From positions 1-64,000 of the forward strand of contig JAVYIG010004955.1 of assembly GCA_035222895.1 (NCBI GenBank): a stretch of DNA of 64,000 nucleotides, given 5' to 3'. The notes below the pieces were generated by a model. That model had not been told where the DNA came from. It worked only from the letters and a program-made list of their open reading frames with translations, and did not search any database. Within the stretch, counting starts at the first letter, position 1. Every line of letters begins with the position of its first letter. Of the stretch, positions 23,095-34,507 are shown in pieces. Source of the DNA: Strongylocentrotus droebachiensis (taxonomy: Eukaryota; Echinodermata; Echinoidea; Camarodonta; Strongylocentrotidae). The translations under genes were made by a program, and so were the position numbers.

Positions 23095-24209
23095 TCAAAT
23101 ATAACTAAGCAAGTTCGCAGGAAATTTCATATTTTGTACTTTCAAATGTTCGTTTATTTCTATTCTGTTAGTCATTTCTCTCTTAAATAAGTAAATCAAA
23201 CTCAAATCTCTATTATCATACCCATACTTATTATTACGAAAAATAATCATTTTATAAATCGACCAAAAAGCAATAGTCATTATTAAATCGATTTCGGTTT
23301 GCGAATTCATTTTGAGTAATAAAACAATATCTATCTCTATTCTAAGATTGAAAGCACGTAAAACTAAGTCCTTTAAATATTCAAAGAAACTTTCATTTGC
23401 CTTACATGAAATGAAAGCATGAAGCACATCTTCAGTCTTTTTGCATTTTAAACAAAGGTCATCGTATGCGAGACCCCACTTGAACAGATTGTTACGAACT
23501 GGTAACATATTATATAAAAGCTTGAAATTAAATTCACGTAGACAAAAATCTTTTATCCCAATCAAATTCCTATCAAAAACAGAAGACCATTTAACGTCCT
23601 TCTGCAAGACATCTTCCCAATACAAACAACATTTATTTATTTTAATTTGTTCAAAACTAATCATATTATACCACTGTTTACTACTCAAAAGACTAACAGG
23701 CTTAACTGATTTTCCAAATACAAAGTGGGGGATAGAGAAATTATGGTCTTTGAAAACCAAAGGTACCCTATGCTTATCATTTATCCACATTTTTGGAATT
23801 GATTTTTATAGCTTTGTATAGTCAAAAATCAAAAATTGTTTACTTCTTCTAGTATTAAGGCGGATAAATAATTCATTTACTGAAACAAAAGTTAAATTTT
23901 TAAAGATATCATTTAAGTATATAATACCACTTTTATACCAGTCTTCATAAAATAACATTTTCTTTTCAAAAACAATATCTTGATTATACCATAAAATATT
24001 TTCGTCGACATGTTTCTGTGTCTGACATTCAGCTGATGTGTATTTGTTTATGAGGTACCATGCATGTAATATTTCTATGTAAAAATGTGGGACATTTCTA
24101 AGTTTTAAGAGATTTAAAGTATAATCAGTATAATTGCAATTGAGCAGTAGATGTTTTGTTATAATGATTTCTTTCGGAAAGTATAAATTGGGTTTATTTC
24201 AAATTCTGT
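23095..24209 (-). pseudogene. L1/Tx1-like non-LTR retrotransposon relic (ORF2 C-terminus)
   Basis: A 231-codon open frame (23,790-23,095) contains the LLYNMLPVRNNLFKWG segment and the zinc-finger-like C-L-K-C ... H-x-F-x-x-C arrangement of the zf-RVT region that follows reverse transcriptase in L1/Tx1 ORF2. Upstream of a TAA at about 23,820 the same frame continues with a FYEDWYKSGIIYLNDIF box, also typical of that clade. RT and endonuclease parts are missing. The relic is cut at 24,210 by the TA-flanked MITE and may resume at 25,195-25,323. Confidence 0.7.
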
Positions 24210-24211
24210 TA

Positions 24212-25194
24212 TAGGTTTTCCCGGCCAATTTCGTCAAAGCAGCAATCCATTTTACTAACGTGCATTCATGTTCGAGCAAATTTTCTCCACTCGTTGCTCC
24301 CCTGTTTCATTTTTAAACTTTTTGCATTCAATTTCGTTTCGAGTCACCGAATTTTTGAAACAAGCACATTCAAATTAACATTTGGTTCAGTCAATTTGGA
24401 AATGCGTTAGCGTCATTCAATTTCGCCAAAGTTGAGTGGGAAGACAATTCTTTGGCGAATTGCGGTTTCATTTTCGTCGTTGGGCAACCTCTTTCGCAAT
24501 CGGGTCATTCAAATTAAAACTAGACCTCATAATTATTGTATGAGGCTCGATGTTTATTCGGATATTCACTTTTTCCTGTTCATTTATTTATTCTTTTTCT
24601 CTATGATATTTTCTGACATGATTTCACATTATACAATCTTCTTATTTGCCTGATATATTTATATTGCATTTTATGTTTTCTTTTTTCTTTCGACATTCTT
24701 TATTTTTGTTGAAACATCTCTCTATTCAAATCTTCATATTTTTCATTATAAATGCCTTCGGGGTTATTTTTTAAATGGTTTGTTTTGATCAATCTTGATT
24801 GAGTAGGTGATCTTTCTTTCTTTTCATTTAACATCTTTTTCTTTATTCACCATTGTGTTTTGTTTCCATCATGTCCATGTCTATTAAACTTGAACTCTAC
24901 CTCTGTCCAAGATCTGTTTATATATGCATGCCTAATCACGAAATTGAATGCACGAAGACATACCACCGTCTGTCCGGCGCGAATTTGAATGCTCTTTGCA
25001 CGCTTTTCTAAATTGAAAGCTCGTTTTGAACGTCTCGGTGACAAGAGTATGAAATCGCATGCTACTGAATCAAATTGAATGACGCAATTAGCTTTTTGAA
25101 TGTTGATCTACATATTCATTCAATTTCGCACGAACTTGAATGAACGTAACGTTAATTCGGATGCTAAGTTTACGAAGTTGGGCGGGAAAACCTA
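24212..25194. mobile_element. TA-flanked MITE, second member of the 13,268 family
   Basis: 983 bp. The left end TAGGTTTTCCCGGCCAATTT is inverted at the right end as TAGGTTTTCCCGCCCAACTT, with TA on both sides (24,210-24,211 and 25,195-25,196). The interior is rich in ATTCAATTTCG and CATTCAAATT words, as in the element at 13,268-14,383. It lies in the L1/Tx1-like relic, so it is younger than that. No ORF supported. Confidence 0.85.
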
Positions 25195-25323
25195 TATTAA
25201 AATATCATCAAACTTTAGCTCGTAAATACATTTACTTACTGAAACGTATAGAAATTGGGCAATATCATGACTTATTGACTTCAGAAAAATTGTTTATATG
25301 TGTTACTATAGTATATATATATA

Positions 25324-25667
25324 CACTGTTGGTCATAATGGTGGGATAATTATTTTTACCCAATGAATTTGACAATGATTTATTCCTAATAGATCTAGAT
25401 AATAGTAAACATTCTCAGATTTTATTGAATGACAATTGGGGAGTGTTTGTTTTGCGTGACTGCTAAAGCATGTGTGTGCTACTATGCTAATCAACTAGGG
25501 GACCTACGCCCTTAAGTCATAACTGACAGAAATGGGGGTTAATGCCTCATAAAAGGGCACTAATTTTGCACATCGACACGGTTTTGATCCTGATGGCTCA
25601 CAGTAACGAGGCCATTGCTTAGCCAATGAATCATGACTGTACGCAGCGGGCGCTAGGGTACGTCGAC
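25324..25667. repeat. Left terminal inverted repeat of the giant element
   Basis: Matches the complement of 41,225-41,575 from the terminal CACTGTTGG to GGGTACGTCGAC. Differences are scattered substitutions plus a short indel near position 40 of the repeat. The stretch at about 25,580-25,640, read on the minus strand, has a TGGCTAAGCAATGG box, ACTGTGAGCCAT and GGATCAAAACC, resembling a decayed tRNA-like A/B-box arrangement. Confidence 0.9.
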
Positions 25668-25679
25668 CCTTACAAAAAT

Positions 25680-26650
25680 GTCCTGTGGTAATACCACAGG
25701 ATTACCACACGACTGTACCACTCGACTTTACCACACGACTGTACCACACGACTTTACCACACGACTGTACCACACGGCTTTACCACAAGACTGTACCAAA
25801 CGACTTTACCACACGACTGTACCACACGGTTTTACCACACGACTTTACCACATAATGGTAAATTGGGACATTTCAATTTACCACAGGAATACCACACAGC
25901 AGTTACCACACACATTACCACAGGACTAGCTACCACACACCAGTTACAATACAGAATACCACAGAATTACCACATAATTACCACACGCCAGTTACCACAG
26001 GATTACCACACGCCAGTTACCACAGGAATACCACACGCCAGTTCCCACTTAAAATTACCACACAAATTACCACAGGAATATTTCTGTGGTAATTGTTTTT
26101 TTGTTTTTTTGGACATTACCACAGCACAGTTACCACACGCCAGTTACCACAGGATTATCACACGCCAGTTACCACAGGATTACCACACGCCCGTTACCAC
26201 AGAATTACCACACACCGGTTACCATACAGAATACCACAGAATTACCACACGCCAGTTACCACAGGATCATCACACGCCAGTTACCACAGGATTACCACAC
26301 GCCCATTACCACAGGATTACCACACACCGGTTACCATACAGAATACCACAGAATTACCACACGCCAGTTACCACAGGAATACGACACGCCAGTCACCACA
26401 TAAAATTACCACACAAATTACCACAGGAATATTTCTGTGGTAATTTGTGTGGTTTTGGGGGACATTACCACAGGACAGTTACCACACGCCAGTTACCACA
26501 GGATTATCACACGCCAGTTACCACAGGATTACCACACGCCTGTTACCACAGAATTGCCACACGCCAGTTACCACAGGATTCCCGCATTGCAGGTACCACA
26601 GGACTACCTAGCATGCCTACCATATACCAGGCATTACCACAGGAATTTGA
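25680..26650. repeat. Left subterminal TACCACAG satellite array
   Basis: Dense repeats of TTACCACAGGATTACCACAC and related 25-35 bp words. It begins with a stretch of ACGACTGTACCACACG/CTTTACCACACG units, then two larger near-copies (about 25,950-26,090 and 26,330-26,450) each ending in the palindrome ACCACAGGAATATTTCTGTGGT. All frames are open for long distances (269 codons at 25,863-26,672) because the unit lacks stops; this is not a protein gene. Confidence 0.9.
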
Positions 26651-26659
26651 GATGACAAA

Positions 26660-28290
26660 ACTAGAATTATAAAAAATAACATGCAAAACAAACATTTTAG
26701 AATAAAACCCTTGATATATTCTTAGATAAATTCAATGCACACTTTACAACAGAAAAAGGTCAGATTTGGTTCAAATTTGAAAATGTACGCGCTTTTGTTT
26801 GGCCATTACGAGAAACAGGTTATTGATGTGTACCCTTTACAGCTCATTTTATGCAGGGGTATTACCCAAGAAAGTCAGTCAGTCACTCATAGTGTCTGAC
26901 AGTGAATTCTAGAAACTAAATGGGTTTCCTTGCATAATTTAAATACTTGGATACTGCTAATGTTTAAATTTTACAGATGGGACATACGTGATATATTTAA
27001 AATTCCTGCAAAGTTCTACAGAAGTTGATGTTGGCAGCAAAAAGGATTCACTACCTTTAAGTGGATATGTGTACAAGCTTAGTGCATGGATACACATGTA
27101 CATGTACATGTATATATATTAACTATAAAATGTTACATACCAGTAGCAAGGCTATCAGGCAAGTTTCAATGAGATATCATGACGAACATAAACAGTCCAA
27201 CAATTAATTCTTTAAAAATGTATATGAATGAATACATGTGAAGGCAATTAAAGGTATACAATACATAAATAAGTTTACATCCATAACAATGTTAAAAGTG
27301 GTAATTAATAGCACTTGCAGCTAGGTCTATCTGTCAAGTGTCAAAAGATGTCAATTGTCAAACATGAATAGTCTTCAGATGCATTTAAATGAATACTAAA
27401 AAAAGCTATAGATACATGAATACTCATCTATAAAGTGTTACACAATATTGGCATCAATTATACCAGCAATGAGCTGTCATGGCAAAAAGTGTAGAGAAAT
27501 AAAGTTATGAAGATATATTCACACACAGATATAGGATATATGTAAATATTGTATTACGCTGTAAGTTAATTCAATTTATGTTCGTCGAGATTGCATGGTA
27601 CAAAGATGTGTATTGAAGATTTATTTCTCAGATTCATTCCGACCAAACGCAAGGTGATTATGACAGGGCGTGGCGACCTGGAAGTACTTGCTGAATGTTT
27701 GTTGGTCGGTATAATTTACATCTTTTTGAAATGCTTTCCATTTAATATAGGAATCCCATACCGATGAACATTTACCCAGTATGGGTCTCACACTCTCACT
27801 CATGTCTTGCATTTCCTTGATGTGTTTTGGACAGTTCAGTCTTACAAATTAAGACTGCATGTCTGCATGTACACCAGAAGACAAGCATGCCAGTGCTACA
27901 CAGTCCACGTTGATGACTTTCCAGCAGCCGAAGATACCCTGAAAAATAAAAAAATAAAAAAACAAAATTAAGCACGTTGTAGTATTCTATTATGCTCTCA
28001 AAATAAATCTAGCGAAAATTAAGAGTTGAACATATGGCATACACTGTACAAATGAAATTCATCTAAAACTACAATTACTTGCATCCCTCACAAACTCATG
28101 ACGTCATTGACGTGACATGCACGCAAAAATAAGGATCGTCCGCATTTTCGCTGAAGATTCTGATTTCCGATCCACACGTTGGCGATGCGAAAAACGGGTT
28201 CTGCAATAATTTTACACTTACTTTGTTGTCTACAGAGACTTTTACGTTTTGAGCGATAAATCCTAGGGAAGACGGACAACCCATGAAAGT
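26660..28290. other. Unique interior of the giant element
   Basis: 26,760-27,065 is recognisably related to 19,450-19,812 in the HYR-PAN intron, so the element shares sequence with its host locus. Two short minus-strand open frames occur, 28,284-28,096 (62 codons) and 27,812-27,621 (63 codons). A TTTTCAG-type acceptor lies at about 27,938 and a possible donor at about 28,078. Neither peptide resembles a family I know, and there is no transposase motif. Confidence 0.5.
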
Positions 28291-28850
28291 AGCTTTGACG
28301 TATTATTAGACAAAGAAGACGATTTGTTGTACCTTTCTCGACTCTTAATCCTTATCTGTACTCATTCCCCTCTCGCGCGAAGCGCGGAAAACTGTGATGT
28401 TTCATTATTTTATTAGAGAAAGAAGACGATTCGATGTACCATTCTCGATTCTTAATCCTTATCTGAATTCAGTAAACTATTAGAGAAAGAAGACGACTCA
28501 AAGTACCGTTCTCGACTCTTAATCCTTGTCTGAATTCTGTCCCCCCCCCCTCTCGCGCGAAGCTTTGACGTTTCATTAAATTATTAGAGAAAGAAGACGA
28601 TTCGTTGTACCTTTCTCAACTCTTAATCCTTGTCTGAATTTAGTCCCTTCCCCCTCCTCCTCCGCGAAGCGCGGAAGCTTTGACGTATTATTAGACAAAG
28701 AAGACGATTCGTTGTACCGTTCTTGACTCTTAATCCTTAATATGATCTCAGTTTCCCCCCTTTCCGCACGAAGCGCGGAAGCTTTGACGTTTCATTAAAT
28801 TATTAAAGAAAGAAGACGATTCGTTGTACCGTTCTCGAATCCTTTTCCCT
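28291..28850. repeat. Tandem repeat, about 90-120 bp unit, five to six copies
   Basis: Units run GCTTTGACGT, an attATTAGAGAAAGAAGACGATTC block, GTTGTACCTTTCTCGACTCTTAATCCTTATCTGAATTCAGT, a C-rich spacer and CTCGCGCGAAGCGCGGAAGC (a small hairpin around CGCGCGAAGCGCG). The array lies within the giant element. It ends in a G-run fragment (28,900-28,975) whose end CCACTGGCTACGCGCCTG resembles the hAT-like MITE termini. Confidence 0.8.
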
Positions 28851-28975
28851 TTTTCTTCCTACGTCCTCTTACTTTTTTTCTTCTCTTTCTCTCCCTTTTT
28901 TGTTTTGGCCAGCGTTTTTTGGGGGGCGACCGCCCCCACCGCCCCCACTGGCTACGCGCCTGTGCACTACGTGTT

Positions 28976-30013
28976 AATAGGCCGCATTTACACACATGAA
29001 TAGTCATTACACTCATTATACACAAATGCACACAATCCTGCCGATCGGCAAGTATGACAGTAGACTTACAATTTGAATTTTTGAATTATTCTTTCTAAAA
29101 TCGGTAAGTTGAAAAAATTGTATTTTACTGCTATTTAGGTGTCATCAATTGTCATTAAAGTACGGATTTTGAGTGAAATCAGTTGAGTTTTGTACAGCAG
29201 TGTTCGAAATGTTGAGAATCAATAACACAACTTTTAATACACAGCCAGGATAGCAATGCAGCTATGTGTGGATTAGAGTAGACTACTGACAGTACGTCTG
29301 TACTAGTAATCCCATTCTCTTAATTACTAATTAAGATTCATGTTTGATATTTCACTTCCAATGAAAAGCCTTACATGTAGGTACACAGAATATAGGTGAC
29401 TATAATTATGTAGACCTACTGTCATAGATGCAGTACAGTAGGTCATCTACGACCTTCATCACATGCGATCGGTTTTCATTTTTTCATGAACTAAATTTAT
29501 AAGATTTACTAACCAAATTTCCTATTTTGTACAGAAAGCAAACACAATTCTGTATTGAATTATGTATAATTGTATCACTCACCTCCTGGACAAAATGATG
29601 ATCTTTAAAGTAGCTCCAGCAGCTAAAGCAGTCCAGCTAGAGCAGCAAAGTTAATCGTTTTCTGCAGACCGACTATTTGTATTTTCCCACACATGAGTGG
29701 CTGTGTGGGACTACAGTGTGAGTCATGTATTAAACTTGGCCTGGTATGGTAAACTCTGCGATCCTGCCCCATTTTGTTAAATTCTTGCTCTGGAATACAC
29801 TTAAAATTTGTCTTTCCTGGTGTAAATCTAACCTTATCCCTCCATACTCTGGGTTTTAAAGGAAGACAAATCTGTTGAAATGGCAAAGTAATGGTGGAAA
29901 TGCGCCGTTGGGAATTGAAATTGAAAATAAAGATCTCGCTCTCTATTTTGTGTGGTAACATCAGGTACCACAGGAAATACTGTGGGGGTAACATCAGGTA
30001 CCACAGGAAATAA
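28976..30013. other. Interior of the giant element left of the first LTR element
   Basis: Mostly AT-rich, without a recognisable gene. The 123-codon minus-strand frame at 29,994-29,623 has no family resemblance. At 29,948-30,013 two partial satellite units (GTGTGGTAACATCAGGTACC) appear, showing that the right-hand satellite array once extended to this point. Confidence 0.5.
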
Positions 30014-30202
30014 TGTGGGGTTGTTTAGCTGTATGGTTAGTACTCAAATGAAGACACATAGAGAAACATCAGAGTTAGGTTGCAATCCAGCATGACTGGT
30101 TATATTGTGTATAGAAGAGCCCATACACCACAGTGTACATTAACTGTGTGTATGTGTGTATAGCATGTAGCATTGAGTCAATGCATAAGATCACATATTA
30201 CA
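30014..30202 (-). repeat. 3' LTR of element A
   Basis: 189 bp, TG..CA ends (plus strand TGTGGGGTTG ... CATATTACA), and matches 34,508-34,696 at 188 of 189 positions by eye. Confidence 0.92.
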
Positions 30203-30378
30203 TCCCCCCTACAGAATAATAAACTGAGTCCATAATGTCCAAACTTGAAATATCCAAAGATGAAGTCCTATCAATAAGTCAATTTCTCTGGCTTCTTGAT
30301 TACCCGGCCACTGCGGGTAGTCTGCTGGTGGTTGGGGATTGGGACAGGGTTTGGGGCAGGGGTTGGGGCAGGAGAACC

Positions 30379-31698
30379 TCAGATGTCGGGCGTTGGATCA
30401 AGCGTCATCTCTTCGCGTGTATGAGGATCGGGTGTCTTGGTTACCTCCTCATCATGATGGATACGCCTGGGCTCAATATCAGCGAGGTGTTGCCGGTTTC
30501 TGCGTAGCACCCTTCCATTAGGCGTCTCGACGAGGTATGACCTAGGCTCATGGCATTGCTCACGAACAGTAGCTGTTATCCAGTGACGTGATGTCTGGTC
30601 TTGGACTCTCACAAGCTGTCCAGGTGAGAGTGGTGCTAGGTCATGGGCCGATTTGTCGTGATGGTACTTCTGGCTCTGCTGTCGAAGCTGCATGCGATGG
30701 TTAACATCGTCACGACCTGGGGAGTTGTTGCGGATTCGAGTTGGTAAGTTGTCCTTCATCTTCCTCCCGTAAAGAAGCTCAGCTGGGCTTGGTATGCGGC
30801 TGTCAATGGGAGTGGCACGGATACATAGTAGAGCCATGTTGGGGTCGATACCACTCGCTTTAGCTTTCTTGAGCGTATTCTTGACAGTTTGAATCATTCG
30901 CTCAATGAAGCCATTTGACCTAGGGTAGTGGGGAGAGGATGTCACATGGCTGAATCCCCACTGTGTAGCAAAGTCTCTGTATGTTGAGGAGTCAAAATGT
31001 CTTCCGTTGTCGCTAACGATTCTTTCTGGAACTCCTTGTTCTGCGAACACCTGACGGGTTGCATTGACTACTGCAGCACTGGTACACTCTTGAGGCATTT
31101 TCCGGATGAAAGGGAACTTTGAGAAGTAATCTGCAATGATGAGATAATTGTTCCCTTCAAAGTGAAATAAGTCTGTACCTAAGACTTGCCAGGATCTTGT
31201 AGGTATCTCGTGCTGGAGAAGAGTCTCATGGGGCTGCGAGGGCTTATACTCTTGGCAGACTGAGCAGCCTTTCACCAGGACCTCGATATCGTCATTGATT
31301 GATTCTCAGTACACAGAAGCCTTAGCCCGAAGTCGTGTCTTCTCGATACCTTGATGACCTTCGTGAAGCTTGCTCAGTATGTACTCCCTCATGGAGTGTG
31401 GAATAAGGATTCGTTCACCATTCAGGATCAGTCCATCCTCAACTGCAAGTTGATCTCGAAAGGCCCAGTATCTCTGCAGCTGCCGTGGTACCTCACGTCT
31501 CTTCTCTGGCCACCCTTTCACAATCACCTTCAGTAGTGCTGCAAACTCTGCATTCTTGGCTGTTTCCTCCTTCAACTGACTCAAACGGTCTGGAGCAAAC
31601 TGTACAAAGTTGATTTGCAGGTCAAGGTGGATGTGTTCTGGAGGACCAAGAGGACGTCTGGATAGGCAGTCAGCTACTGGTACATCCTTACCAGACAA
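30379..31698 (-). pseudogene. Element A integrase region with internal stop
   Basis: Starts in the RNase H-integrase linker (DVPVADCLSRRP), passes through the H..H..C..C zinc-binding region (LHEGHQGIEKTRLR ... CSVC), and carries the DDE core: GTDLFHFEGNNYL, SDNGRHFDSS and the NGFIERM glutamate. A TGA at 31,308-31,306 interrupts the frame within the zinc-binding region at a position where Trp is expected from element B. It ends in a basic C-terminal domain (RVLRRNRQHL). Confidence 0.88.
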
Positions 31699-32090
31699 TT
31701 GTCAGCTTGTATGGCTGTAGACGATGGAGCATACGCTGGAGTCTAGGTGGAGCTGCTGCCAGGTGCTTATGCTGGATCATCTCCAGGGGCTTGTGGTCTG
31801 TCTCAACTATGAAACTTTTCCCGTACAGGAAGATGTGGAATCGTTCACAGCCGAAGACCACTGCAAGCAGCTCTCGCTCTATGTTGGCGTACCTCGTCTC
31901 TGCATCACTGAGGGCCTTTGATGCAAACGCGATACCCTTTCCATCCTGCAGTAGAGTCGCTCCCAAGCCCTGCAGAGAAGCATCTACCTGCAGTACCGTA
32001 GGCTTGTTAACATCGAAATACGCCCGAGTTGCATCGTGACATACCTTGTCACGTAACTCATTGAAGGCAGTCTGGTGCGTTGGAGTCCAT
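31688..32090 (-). pseudogene. Element A RNase H segment (frame-shifted)
   Basis: After the shift near 32,100 another frame continues with the RNase H domain: LQVDASLQGLGATLLQDG, then ERELLAVVFGCERFHIFLYG and VETDHKPLEMI. A second disruption near 31,690 (end PYKLTIVW) removes the expected link to the next segment. Family order and spacing match element B. Confidence 0.85.
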
Positions 32091-32096
32091 TGGAAT

Positions 32097-34310
32097 TCAG
32101 CGTAGGCTTGCAGTCTGGGCTGAAAGATTTGGTTTGAATGGGCTAAGGTAGGTTATCATACCAAGGAACTCACGAAGCTGGCTCTTGTTCTCAGGTGGAG
32201 ACATTGACTTGATTGCCTCGACCTTGTGAGAATCTGGATGGACGCCATCTGCATCATAGATCATACCGAAGAAGGAAATCTGGTTGACCTTTATGCTGCA
32301 CTTGCCACTGTTGAACTGCAGACCGTACTTCACAGCTTTGGACATGAGGTGGTTCAGATTCTGATCGTGCTCTGCTTCACTCTTGCCGAACACAACAATA
32401 TCGTCAGCAATCCCTATTGTGCCGGGGCAACCTTCGAGGATTTCGTCCATTCGCTGCTGGAATACATCCTGAGACATTGCTAGACCGAAAGGCATCCTGA
32501 GATATCTGTACCGTCCAAAGGGAATGTTGAAGGTAGTTAGAAGTGAACTGTCATGGTCGAGCTTGATAGACCAATAACCGTTCTTGGCATCGAGTTTGCT
32601 GAAGTGTCGAGCACCTGATAGCTTGTGTATCACCTCATCTGTCGTGATAGTGCGATAATGGCAACGACGAATAGCTCGGTTGAGATCCTTGGGATCCAAG
32701 CAGACCCGGAGTTTGCCATTCGACTTTCTTGAAACAGCGATGCTGCTGACCCATGCTGAAGGCTCAATGACTTTAGTGATTACGCCATTACCTTCCATGT
32801 CATCAAACTCAAGCTTCAGTTCATCTCGTAGGTGGATTGGGCACCGTCTAGGAGCATGGACAACAGGCTGAACGTCTGGATCAAGAACAATATGATATTC
32901 TCCTGGGAAGTTGCCAATTTTGTCAAACTGGTCTGAATACTGCCTTATTAGGTCATCAGTAGAGCTTATCTGTGCTGAATGCTTGATCTCGTTGATGCGT
33001 GTGTGTAGAGTAAGCAGCTTCAGTTCCAATCCTGTGTCACAGCCGATGATCGCTGGACCCCTGGATTCCACGATGTAGAATGTGGCATAAAGCCAAGTTG
33101 AGTTGTTGAAACGACAGGGGAGTCTCACAGAACCGAAGTGCATCACTGGTGTTTCGTTGTAAGCGAACAACCGTGCACTTGAATTATGCACTGATTGAGG
33201 GTGAGGAACACCATCTTTAGTGAGATGGCCAGGAAACATCCCACGAAACATTCGCAGAGGAAGCGTGTTGCCCTCCGCACCGGAGTCAACCTTTGAACGA
33301 AGTTTCATTATTGTTCTCTCATCCCGTCTGACCTCCACATATGCAATTGTTAGGTCATCCCTGTCATCCACCTGCACAGCACTGATACCTGACACAATAA
33401 TACGATTGAATGACAGGACATCCACGGCGTCAGTCAGGAGTGGAGCCGCTGCTGCTGCCTCAATATTGTTTGTGCTGTGGAGGGAGTGAACGTTCTTACT
33501 TCCACGATGTGGCGTAGCGTATTTAGCTTTCTGCTTCCACTTCTGGGTACTTGAAGCTGGAGATCTCCCAGACCACTGTGTACTTGGCGCTGGAGACCGA
33601 CAAACACTCCTCCAGTGGTTCAACTTACCACAGCTGTTACACTTGGTGCCATAAGCCGGACATGCTTCCCGTGGACTGCGAGCATGATTACCACCGCAAT
33701 TAGGACACTTGCTACTAGTGTTAGTCTTCCGACGAACTACATCAATCGATGCAGGCTGAATGTGTGTCTGTACTTGCGCTAGTTGAGCCATGTGCATCCG
33801 CGATGCTTCAAATGTTCTACTCAGCTCAAGCATTTGTGTAAGAGTGAGGGACTTGCTCTTCCCTAGAAGATCCTTCTGGAGCTCAGGATATCTAGTGCCT
33901 GTGATGAACTGCTCAATGATGCGTTCTTGGAGCTCAGTGTCATCACGAAATTCACAGTCATGTGCCTGCAGCTTCAGGCGCGAGATATAATCATCTGCAC
34001 TTTCCCTCTCCTTCTGCACATATTTCTGAAGGTACAGCCTAGCTACACGGAAATTTGCCCTTGGCCTCAGTTGTGTCTCGAACTTCTCCCAAACAACAGT
34101 TGGATTCTTCTTATCGTCACCTTCCAGACCCCACGAGTTGTAAAGCTTGATACCCGTGGCACCAGTGAACAAAAGAACATGATCCACTTGCTTTCCAATC
34201 GCAACATTCTTAACCGAGAAGTATAAGTCACACTGCTGATGAAAAATCTTAACAGCATTGGCTCTGTCGGGTTCTTCCCAATTCATGCGGGGTGTAAATG
34301 ATTCATTCAT
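32097..34310 (-). CDS. Element A Gag-protease-RT (5' part of the gag-pol frame)
   Basis: 737 codons. The N-terminal region (about residues 1-190) is a Gag capsid-like helical domain. Two zinc knuckles follow at about 200-235 (CPNCGGNHARSPREAC and CNSCGKLNHWRSVC). An aspartic protease motif, DSGAEGNTLP, lies near residue 345. RT motifs include VSRKSNGKLRVCLDPKDLN, the KLDAKNGYW block, PFGLAMSQDVFQQRM and the catalytic IADDIVVFG. The frame ends just after the RT thumb (FLGMITYLSPF) because of a one-base shift near 32,100. A typical Ty3/Gypsy single gag-pol frame, no longer intact. Confidence 0.9.
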   Translation of the reverse strand: MNESFTPRMNWEEPDRANAVKIFHQQCDLYFSVKNVAIGKQVDHVLLFTGATGIKLYNSWGLEGDDKKNPTVVWEKFETQLRPRANFRVARLYLQKYVQKERESADDYISRLKLQAHDCEFRDDTELQERIIEQFITGTRYPELQKDLLGKSKSLTLTQMLELSRTFEASRMHMAQLAQVQTHIQPASIDVVRRKTNTSSKCPNCGGNHARSPREACPAYGTKCNSCGKLNHWRSVCRSPAPSTQWSGRSPASSTQKWKQKAKYATPHRGSKNVHSLHSTNNIEAAAAAPLLTDAVDVLSFNRIIVSGISAVQVDDRDDLTIAYVEVRRDERTIMKLRSKVDSGAEGNTLPLRMFRGMFPGHLTKDGVPHPQSVHNSSARLFAYNETPVMHFGSVRLPCRFNNSTWLYATFYIVESRGPAIIGCDTGLELKLLTLHTRINEIKHSAQISSTDDLIRQYSDQFDKIGNFPGEYHIVLDPDVQPVVHAPRRCPIHLRDELKLEFDDMEGNGVITKVIEPSAWVSSIAVSRKSNGKLRVCLDPKDLNRAIRRCHYRTITTDEVIHKLSGARHFSKLDAKNGYWSIKLDHDSSLLTTFNIPFGRYRYLRMPFGLAMSQDVFQQRMDEILEGCPGTIGIADDIVVFGKSEAEHDQNLNHLMSKAVKYGLQFNSGKCSIKVNQISFFGMIYDADGVHPDSHKVEAIKSMSPPENKSQLREFLGMITYLSPFKPNLSAQTASLR

Positions 34311-34507
34311 AGCTACTCAAACTCCAACAGTAATGCAAATGCCAATGCACATTTTACTCACAGTAAAATCATCATGTGGGACTGTAGCAAGGAGCACCTG
34401 TTGATTCAATGGCAGTGTGTCAATAAGATGGCCTCCAAAATCTCTCCAAAATGATGCAAAGTTCACAAACATTGTCCAGTAGGTTCTATATTGCTGCCAC
34501 CATATAA

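Noticed and set aside
25680-26650. CRISPR-like array of short direct repeats
   Set aside because: Spacers are not unique, repeats are degenerate and often inverted, and the genome is animal.
25678-26672. 269-codon frame of His/Thr/Gln repeats, at first sight a repetitive secreted protein
   Set aside because: All three plus frames are open because the TTACCACAGG satellite has no stops; part of a transposon array.
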